From positions 1-35,998 of IMG/VR virus record IMGVR_UViG_3300020443_000003: a stretch of 35,998 nucleotides of DNA. The stretch is one strand, 5' to 3'. Shown piece after piece: positions 30,200 to 35,998 of the stretch. Numbering within the stretch: position 1 is the stretch's first letter; each line of letters opens with the position of its first letter. The DNA comes from a virus. The notes under the pieces were generated by a model, which did no database searches, was not told where the DNA came from, and worked only from the letters and a program-made list of their open reading frames with translations. A program made the position numbers and the translations under genes.

Positions 30200-31201
30200 T
30201 TAACCCTCCAACACAATATTTTCAATCAGTACTGTTTTGCTATAGTCTTCAACGACATAGCACTCATTAACTGATTGATAATCAGTAGTACGATCCCAGT
30301 TAGGCTCATCAATAATATGACGGCGCTGCGATCCACGTAACTTGTAAATAGACAGGTTGTCATGGGTGGTGATAAGCAGACCGTTAGGCACAAAAAAGGC
30401 TGGGGTATCTACTGGTAGCGAGCCAAGCTGTTTTTTCTGATATAACGCATTAGCAGCAATTTGCTCTGTCGGAGAATGGGTTTGGTTAAGCAGTCCGACG
30501 TATTTATCAGAAACCAAATTTCGGCTAGTGATCGCAGTTAAACCACTTGCTCCACGATGTTGCTCTGCTATCAATTCATTGATAGCCATCTCAACCAAAG
30601 CGTCCATATTTTTGAACTCTTGGCCAGCACCGATGGTGATGCCGTCGATATGACGCTCAGGATTATAGGCACGGATCTTTTCAAGCCAACCAATATTCAC
30701 GTCTTGCAATAATGGATATAAGTCTTTGTTTGATGTTTTAGCGCGATGAGTACCGTTAAATCCAATACGCTGCATGTCTTCAGCAACTATTTGGACGGCA
30801 ATATTGGCAAGTCTTTTTTGAAAATCAGGTAGATAACCCCAGTTGTCAATGACTTCGTACATATAAGCAATATCAGAATTGGTCTTTGTACATAGATAAT
30901 CGTCTACCGCTTCAAGATCAAAGATATCGGTAGGACGGCGTGGCTGAGAACGTGTGTCAGTAGTACTAGCCGCTGTTTTATTGCCACCAAGCCCCAGTTT
31001 TTGGCCATGGGCATTTTTAACACCTTGAATATTAATCTTGCCAAGAAAATCGGTAATTTGACGGTAGACTTCGATAAGTTTCTGTTCAATAGCAGGAGCA
31101 ACATTAAAAGCTGCATTGAAGTTTTGTGCGCCATTGACGCGTGCAACTTGTTGTTTGTACTGCTCAAGTTGCAAAGCCGTTTGCGGATCTAAAGTAAACA
31201 T
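30200..31201 (-). CDS. N: Major capsid protein gpN
   Basis: A 333-residue P2 gpN homologue (HK97 fold): FLGKINIQGVKNAHGQKLGL, RRPTDIFDLEAVDDYLC, and GSLPVDTPAFFVPNGLLITT. It forms the shell after scaffold removal. The N-terminal part is probably cleaved by gpO as in P2. Confidence 0.95.
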   Translation of the reverse strand: MFTLDPQTALQLEQYKQQVARVNGAQNFNAAFNVAPAIEQKLIEVYRQITDFLGKINIQGVKNAHGQKLGLGGNKTAASTTDTRSQPRRPTDIFDLEAVDDYLCTKTNSDIAYMYEVIDNWGYLPDFQKRLANIAVQIVAEDMQRIGFNGTHRAKTSNKDLYPLLQDVNIGWLEKIRAYNPERHIDGITIGAGQEFKNMDALVEMAINELIAEQHRGASGLTAITSRNLVSDKYVGLLNQTHSPTEQIAANALYQKKQLGSLPVDTPAFFVPNGLLITTHDNLSIYKLRGSQRRHIIDEPNWDRTTDYQSVNECYVVEDYSKTVLIENIVLEG

Positions 31202-31263
31202 AAAAGTCCTTGGAGGTAAAGAGATCTAAATATCTAAGAGCACGTCATTCGATGCTGACTATA

Positions 31264-32151
31264 TTAATACTCTGTTAGTTGAGCACCGCCACCAGTAGTA
31301 GGAGGTGTATTCGTTAGATTGGTAGCTGGTTGAATGGAGAGTTGGGTTTTCAATTCTTCAAATTCAGTCTTCAACTCAGACAATTCTGTTTGCAGACCTT
31401 CGTTTTCTTTAGCAACGTCATCTGTTTTTTCATTAAGCGTTTTAAATGACTGCAGTACCAAATCTTGCTCTTGAGCGCTCATACCAGATTTTTTCGACGC
31501 AAACATAGTGGATAGCTTTTGTAAAAAACCATCGCCTTCAGCTTGGTTGCTAAGATCTTGAGTATTTTCAGGCTGCTGCTTTGGCTGATCTTCGGTAGTA
31601 GTGTTATCTGCTGCCGGGTTTGATTTATCTTTAGTCATAAGAATAAGCTCTTGGTCATTAGGGTCGGTGCAAAGTGCATCGGCATTACGGTTAAATTTAA
31701 GAGGTTCGATGCCACGAGAAGCAGGTTGATCTGTGACAGCCAGACCGACTAAATAAGCACGATCTGTATCTGCAAACTTCGGATAAAACTCAATAGATGT
31801 AAAAATCTTTTTGCCCTGCTTGTTTGCCTCAACCAAATCCGGTAGTACAGATAACGTCGCATACAGACACATTAGCTGCACATCAACGCCATTTTGTTTA
31901 AACGTTTCCATTTGATGATCAACTTTAATGATGTCACCCAATGCACCTACATCGTAATTGCTGTTGAGTCCAGACCATCGACCACTCATGTGTTCACAGT
32001 TAATACGCGCTGTGTATTCAACGGGGTCATAAGTCTCAGACATATCAATAATTTGCTGTTGAGATAAAGATCGACCATCAACAGTTTGACCTTCGCGTGC
32101 GACGCGGAAGCGTTTTACAACTCGTTTACCGGGCAATGCAGTGTCAGCCAT
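31264..32151 (-). CDS. O: Capsid scaffold/protease gpO
   Basis: A 295-residue P2 gpO homologue joining a serine protease and a scaffold. By comparison with P2 (Asp19, His48, Ser107) the triad is Asp25 (VDGR), His54 (CEHMSG) and Ser119 (FTSIEF). Residues about 230-275 form the coiled-coil scaffold (AKENEGLQTELSELKTEFEE). It matures the capsid and then degrades itself. It is the first gene of the leftward late operon from the divergent O/P promoter region. Confidence 0.94.
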   Translation of the reverse strand: MADTALPGKRVVKRFRVAREGQTVDGRSLSQQQIIDMSETYDPVEYTARINCEHMSGRWSGLNSNYDVGALGDIIKVDHQMETFKQNGVDVQLMCLYATLSVLPDLVEANKQGKKIFTSIEFYPKFADTDRAYLVGLAVTDQPASRGIEPLKFNRNADALCTDPNDQELILMTKDKSNPAADNTTTEDQPKQQPENTQDLSNQAEGDGFLQKLSTMFASKKSGMSAQEQDLVLQSFKTLNEKTDDVAKENEGLQTELSELKTEFEELKTQLSIQPATNLTNTPPTTGGGAQLTEY

Positions 32152-32190
32152 AATTCATCTCAGTTATTAATATTCAGTGATTTCTAAATA

Positions 32191-32302
32191 GGCTTTAGTG
32201 TGTCGGTTAAAGGGGTTTAGGGGCAACTGATTGATAACCGTAAAACGGCTTTGCGGTTACAAACAACGTGGTTGTAGGGGTTGTGCGCTATAAGCTATAG
32301 CC
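32191..32302. promoter_or_regulatory. Divergent late promoters of O and P
   Basis: One dyad serves both directions. Its arms are AACCGTAAA (32236) and TTTGCGGTT (32250), 23 bp in all. Rightwards, 36 bp beyond it, lies CTATAGCC (32295-32302), 2 bp before the ATG of P. Leftwards, 37 bp beyond it, lies CTAAAGCC (32198-32191), 39 bp before the ATG of O. The V promoter has the same parts. P2's TGT-N12-ACA Ogr box was not found here. Confidence 0.7.
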
Positions 32303-32304
32303 CT

Positions 32305-34107
32305 ATGACTAATGACAAATCAGACACCCTAAATGTGACGACAGAAGAAAACCGCGAGCGTGCGCGGTTGCTGTACGCGCAAGGCTTGAGCGTCACTCAA
32401 ATATCAAAAGAGCTAGATGAAAAGCGCCCGACTGTCGCCAGTTGGAAAAAGCGTGATAAGTGGGAGCGCGGGAGTGTTTTTGAAAATATCACGTCGGCGA
32501 TGCAAGCAAGGATGCTTGCACTGATTGGTATGAAAAATAAAAGTAATGCCGAATATAAAGAATTTGATTTTTACACCCAGCAACTAGAGCGCATGGCAAG
32601 AATCAAGCGCTACAACGAAGGTGGTAACGGCGCAACACTTAATCCAAAACTCTCTAAGCGATACAAAGAAGATCGCAAACCAGCTGTTAGAAACTTATTT
32701 ACAGAAGAGGACATTGATGCGCTAGAAGAAGCGTTTAACTTGATGCTTGAGCCGTATCCCTTCCAGCAACGCTGGGTCGAAATATTAAACGGCAATAAAA
32801 AGCATCGCGCTGCGCGTATCTTTATGATGCTAAAGTCGCGGCAGATTGGTGCTACATACGTCATTGCACTGTGGGCTTTGATTAACGCTCTGCGCACTAA
32901 AAAAAATAAGATCTTTTTATCAGCGAGTAAGGCGCAGGCTTATCAATTTATCGAGTACATCAAATCGTTTGTGTTTGAGGTGCTAGGCAGAAATATTGGT
33001 GGCGAGCCAATCGTATTATCGTTGGAAGACAATACGCAAGTTAGTCTGTACTACATGGGTACTAACGCATTGACGGCTCAAGGTCGTCATGGCGATGTGA
33101 TCATGGATGAGTTTTTTTGGATTCGCAAATTTAAAGAGTTTCGTGCTGTCGCATCAGGTATGGCATCGCAAAGTCATTTTCAACAAGTCTATTTGTCTAC
33201 GCCAAGCAGTGTACTACACGAGGCATATGCTTTCTGGACAGGTAACGATGGTATCAATAAAAAAGATATTGACACCTCACACAGCGCATTAAAGTCTGGC
33301 CGTTACTGTGACGATGGTAAATGGCGTTTAATCGTCACCATCAAAGACGCGATAAAAGGCGGGTTCGACAAACTTGATATAGCGCAACTGCTATTAGAGT
33401 ACACGCCTGAACGCTTTGCGAACTTGTTCATGTGTGTCTTTTTAGATGATAGCAATAGTTATTTTCCTTTGGCAGTGCTGCAGCCGAACATGGTCGATAG
33501 CTGGCAGATCTGGGATGACTTTACGCCAATGGGCAGCAAGAAATTTGCCAAACCTGTCTGGGTAGGATACGACCCGAGCTTTACCGGTGACAAACCTGCA
33601 TTAGCCGTCATCGCGCCACCAGAGAAGGAAGGGCAGCCATACCGGGTGCTTGAGCGTCTCCATCTAGATCACATGCCGCCGCACGTCCAAGCGCAGCACA
33701 TTAAAAAAGTTTGTGAACGCTACGACGTTGAATTCTTAGGTATAGATACCACAGGTGCAGGTATATCAGTTGCTGAACACGTCAAGAAATTCTTCCCAAA
33801 TTATACTGCTATTAACTATAGCGTCGAGAGCAAAACGCGTATGGCTCTGAGAGCTAAAGAACTATTTACTAGACGTAAACTACACTTCGATGCTGGCAGC
33901 ATTGATATTGCCAAAGCCTTTATTGCTATTAAGCAAGCACTGACTGGTAGCCAACGCCAGATGACGTTTGTCAGTAGTCGATCAAAAGAGACTGGTCACA
34001 GTGATGTGGCTTGGGCAATCATGAACGCGCTCGAAAAAGCTCCGCTTGCTAGTACCGACCAAATCAATGACGGCGTCACCAAATCACGAATAAGGGTACA
34101 TAGATGA
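32305..34107 (+). CDS. P: Terminase large subunit gpP
   Basis: A 600-residue P2 gpP homologue. A helix-turn-helix near the start (LYAQGLSVTQISKELDEKRP) is followed by an ATPase with a Walker A-like MMLKSRQIGATY and Walker B DVIMDEFFW, then a nuclease with acidic residues in VGYDPSFTGDKPAL, GIDTTGAG and HSDVAWAIM. It cuts at cos and pumps DNA into the head. ATG at 32305 is chosen; an in-frame TTG at 32281 would overlap the promoter element. There is no clear ribosome site. Confidence 0.94.
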   Translation: MTNDKSDTLNVTTEENRERARLLYAQGLSVTQISKELDEKRPTVASWKKRDKWERGSVFENITSAMQARMLALIGMKNKSNAEYKEFDFYTQQLERMARIKRYNEGGNGATLNPKLSKRYKEDRKPAVRNLFTEEDIDALEEAFNLMLEPYPFQQRWVEILNGNKKHRAARIFMMLKSRQIGATYVIALWALINALRTKKNKIFLSASKAQAYQFIEYIKSFVFEVLGRNIGGEPIVLSLEDNTQVSLYYMGTNALTAQGRHGDVIMDEFFWIRKFKEFRAVASGMASQSHFQQVYLSTPSSVLHEAYAFWTGNDGINKKDIDTSHSALKSGRYCDDGKWRLIVTIKDAIKGGFDKLDIAQLLLEYTPERFANLFMCVFLDDSNSYFPLAVLQPNMVDSWQIWDDFTPMGSKKFAKPVWVGYDPSFTGDKPALAVIAPPEKEGQPYRVLERLHLDHMPPHVQAQHIKKVCERYDVEFLGIDTTGAGISVAEHVKKFFPNYTAINYSVESKTRMALRAKELFTRRKLHFDAGSIDIAKAFIAIKQALTGSQRQMTFVSSRSKETGHSDVAWAIMNALEKAPLASTDQINDGVTKSRIRVHR

Positions 34108-35111
34108 CAGACACAGATGAAAAGGCCAGCTCTGGCAAAAAGATAATTATGCACAGCTTTGGTGATCCTGAACCAGTACTTGATGGTCGCAGCATGTTTG
34201 AGTACGAATTTTGCCCGATGTATCAAAATCACTATGAGTATCCTTATGATATTGATGCTGTGGCCAAGCTGTATCATGCCACCAGCCATCACACTAGTGC
34301 GTTGATCACTAAACGTAATGTGTTGGTCAGCTTATATAAACCGCATCCAAAGCTAAGCCGAAAAGCTTTCATTAGTCTAGTGATTAACTTATTGGTATTT
34401 GACAACGCTTATGTACAAGTAGTAAGAAACAGGCTCGGTGGCATACTAGAGTTACGACCAAAACTTGCACGTAATACACGCAAATCAATTAAAGGTGACG
34501 GCTATTACCATGTTGATTATCGACAGGGCGCGGCGATTGAATACAATGAGCAAATCATTCATCTATACAATCCAGATATTAATCAGGAAATTTACGGTGT
34601 ACCAGACTATCTGAGTAGCGTGAATGCTATCACACTCAATGAAGCAGCTACTTTATTCCGTCGGCGCTATTATAAGAACGGCGCTCATGCCGGTTACATC
34701 TTGCATGTATCAGATCCGCTATCGACACAAAAGGATGTCGACGACTTAGAAGATGCCGTACGAGAATCTAAAGGGGCTGGTAACTTTAAGAACTTATTCA
34801 TGTATACGCCAAATGGTAAACCTGATGGTGTGAAAGTAATTCCATTAGCAGAGGTCGCTGCAAAAGACGAGTTTGCTAACATTAAGATTGCATCTCGCGA
34901 TGATACTTTAGCCGGTCATCGAGTACCGCCTCAACTTATGGGAGTGGTACCGAACAATGCAGGTGGGTTTGGGGATACTAAGAAAGCTGCAGAAGTATTC
35001 TACTATCACGAGATCCTAACATTACAAAACATGTTGCTCGACATCAATGACCAAGTAGGCGAGGAAATTATTTCATTCAACGAATACGAGCTGACTAAAT
35101 CTCAAGAATAA
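34104..35111 (+). CDS. Q: Portal protein gpQ
   Basis: A 335-residue P2 gpQ homologue: MFEYEFCPMYQNHYEYPYD, HTSALITKRNVLVSLYKPH, FRRRYYKNGAHAGYILHV and HRVPPQLMGVVPNNAGGFGD. It forms the dodecameric head vertex through which DNA passes. It overlaps P as ATGA and ends at a strong terminator. Confidence 0.95.
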   Translation: MTDTDEKASSGKKIIMHSFGDPEPVLDGRSMFEYEFCPMYQNHYEYPYDIDAVAKLYHATSHHTSALITKRNVLVSLYKPHPKLSRKAFISLVINLLVFDNAYVQVVRNRLGGILELRPKLARNTRKSIKGDGYYHVDYRQGAAIEYNEQIIHLYNPDINQEIYGVPDYLSSVNAITLNEAATLFRRRYYKNGAHAGYILHVSDPLSTQKDVDDLEDAVRESKGAGNFKNLFMYTPNGKPDGVKVIPLAEVAAKDEFANIKIASRDDTLAGHRVPPQLMGVVPNNAGGFGDTKKAAEVFYYHEILTLQNMLLDINDQVGEEIISFNEYELTKSQE

Positions 35112-35130
35112 ATTTATTTTTTAAATTAGA

Positions 35131-35159
35131 AGGCCACTCAAAATGAGTGGCCTTTTTTT
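35131..35159 (+). terminator. Terminator of the P-Q operon
   Basis: A perfect 10-bp stem AGGCCACTCA/TGAGTGGCCT with loop AAA, followed by seven T. Confidence 0.95.
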
Positions 35160-35180
35160 GTCACTTGACCATGGCAAAAA

Positions 35181-35317
35181 TCGCTCCCTCCCGCCCGAGT
35201 TTCTTATACTAAATGCCTTTATTTTAATGCATCAAAATGCCCCCCGGAATGCCCGTAGCTGTACGGTATCGGTGTAAGCGTGTGATGCAATATAATGCAG
35301 TTTGATGCGCATTATGC
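35181..35317. other. cos: Candidate cos region with phased ATGC repeats
   Basis: In P2, cos lies just beyond Q. Here the same place holds a GC-rich run TCGCTCCCTCCCGCCCGAG (35181-35199) in AT-rich surroundings. It is followed by eight ATGC-centred repeats: AATGC at 35212 (within a longer A-rich run), 35226, 35236, 35248 and 35294, GATGC at 35284 and 35304, TATGC at 35313. They are mostly 9-14 bp apart, one helical turn. That layout suits a cut site next to a small-terminase binding site. The exact nicks cannot be placed. Confidence 0.4.
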
Positions 35318-35360
35318 AGCGATTTTAGAGCGCTTAAATATGAGGACGACAAAAAGAAAA

Positions 35361-35632
35361 GGTAATAAAGGTAATAGTCGGTAATAACGGATATAAGTAT
35401 TTGATTTATATGTTAAATATTATTACCTCTAAAAGGTAATAATAGGTAATTTAAAAGGTAATAAATTATAAATTATAATTAAATCAAGTGCTTATATAAT
35501 GGTGTATATTACTTTTAATAGAAGTAACTTTTTACTTGTAGATTACCTTTTTATTACCTTTTAAAAAATCCCTGTAAGCCTTACAGATAAAGGAATACAA
35601 AAGAATATATAATAATTATTACCTTTATTACC
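35361..35632. repeat. GGTAATA iteron cluster, right (origin candidate)
   Basis: Eleven GGTAAT-type heptamers lie in about 270 bp with no gene. Forward copies are at 35361, 35370, 35380, 35435, 35445 and 35457; inverted copies are at 35421, 35542 (GATTACC end), 35552, 35617 and 35626. Most are 9-12 bp apart. Very AT-rich DNA separates them (35463-35540). A palindrome TATTACCT-N5-AGGTAATA mirrors the one at 1627-1645. This looks like an iteron origin for the P4-alpha-like primase. Confidence 0.6.
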
Positions 35633-35714
35633 TTTTTATTTGACCATGTAAAATATCTGAGAATTAGACACAATCATTCTTTACCGTACATTCTTGGAAA
35701 ATTTTGGATAGACG

Positions 35715-35735
35715 CGTGGGCTGGGCATGGGCTGC
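35715..35735. promoter_or_regulatory. Candidate integrase arm-type sites, right arm
   Basis: CGTGGGCTGG (35715) and CATGGGCTGC (35726) lie 11 bp apart, ending 97 bp before attR. They match the left pairs at 169-190 and 281-300, so in the circular attP the core is flanked by similar pairs at about 95 bp on each side. Confidence 0.5.
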
Positions 35736-35831
35736 TATTTAACACACATGATAGGTAGAGTATTGCTTGTAACCGTTGATTTATAAGGGTTCAATATTTT
35801 AGTGACCGCAGTAGGTGAAACATACAGAGGT

Positions 35832-35856
35832 TTCGAATCTCTCCGTCTCCGCCAAA
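35832..35856. other. attR: attR core (25 bp)
   Basis: Exact repeat of 53-77. Only the last part of the tRNA is present, so this is not a second tRNA gene. The stretch 35640-35831 before it holds the arm sites and AT-rich DNA but no gene. Confidence 0.93.
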
Positions 35857-35863
35857 TGCTAAA

Positions 35864-35897
35864 AAGCCCCAATCAGTAATGATTGGGGCTTTTTTTT
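35864..35897 (+). terminator. Original host terminator of tRNA-Ser
   Basis: A 12-bp stem AAGCCCCAATCA/TGATTGGGGCTT with loop GTAA and eight T lies 7 bp past attR. Before integration it would have followed the tRNA 3' end by the same distance. Host DNA continues to 35998, where I see no gene that I can support. Confidence 0.9.
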
Positions 35898-35998
35898 ATG
35901 GTGTATTTTATGAATGCTGGCCGACAGGCTCTATAAATCTCATAAAAGATCAAATGATGCGCAGTCCCACTATTTAGCTAATGAATTGCCAAACTCAA

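Noticed and set aside
32152-32304. P2-type Ogr box TGT-N12-ACA
   Set aside because: I looked for it by eye in the O/P gap and found none; the 23-bp dyad is a better candidate.
35361-35632. CRISPR array
   Set aside because: The repeats are 7 bp, occur in both orientations, and have irregular 2-60 bp gaps; no cas genes are near.
35832-35856. Second tRNA gene at the right end
   Set aside because: Only the T-loop to CCA part is present; upstream sequence does not fold into an anticodon or D arm.
35970-35998. C-terminal end of a host gene on the minus strand
   Set aside because: A frame reading EFGNSLAK-stop enters from the window edge, but eight codons are too few to support a gene.

Overview
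The window is a complete, integrated P2-like temperate phage (about 35.8 kb) in a moderately AT-rich gammaproteobacterium. The flavour of the proteins suggests Moraxellaceae (Psychrobacter-like), but that is an inference without database support. The window opens inside a host tRNA-Ser(UGA) gene. The last 25 bp of that tRNA (53-77) recur exactly at 35832-35856, so these are attL and attR. Host DNA after attR starts with a strong terminator, probably the original tRNA terminator pushed away by the insertion.

Layout. (1) 78-7821: integration, replication and immunity. A tyrosine integrase with an unusual active site, a leftward early operon (ribbon-helix-helix protein, Ogr-like zinc finger, an 888-residue TOPRIM primase-helicase of the P4-alpha kind, small zinc-finger proteins), and two tandem XRE repressor switches, each with its own palindromic operator and divergent leftward operon. 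(2) 7822-13556: an accessory ('moron') block, mostly cassettes closed by terminators: a lipoprotein and membrane-protein pair with a decayed second copy, a TIR/deoxyribosyltransferase-like protein (candidate defence effector), hicAB, two small genes behind near-identical 120-bp promoter-leaders, and a divergent pair of unknowns. (3) 13559-32151, minus strand: the late genes in P2 order, read from right to left: O N M L X, lysis, R S, com-dam, V W J I, fibres, FI FII E/E' T U D. (4) 32305-35111, plus strand: terminase P and portal Q. (5) 35112-35831: no genes, but a candidate cos region, a dense GGTAATA iteron cluster and an attP arm site.

The main oddities are these. The tail sheath gene FI is split in two, with an unrecognised 237-residue gene between the halves, and no sheath sequence is lost. 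A 23-bp dyad plus a CTAWAGCC element at fixed spacing defines the late promoters of O, P and V; the Ogr-like protein is the likely activator. The GGTAATA clusters at both ends of the prophage recall the ori/crr pair of P4, matching the P4-like primase. Com and a Dam-type methylase overlap, with a hairpin over the methylase ribosome-binding site, as in Mu com-mom. Gene E carries the expected -1 frameshift site for E'.

How the parts work together. The repressors keep the early operon off. On induction the primase-helicase replicates the genome and the Ogr-like protein switches on the late promoters. The O/P and V operons then make heads, tails and lysis proteins. The moron cassettes carry their own promoters and are probably expressed from the prophage to benefit the lysogen.
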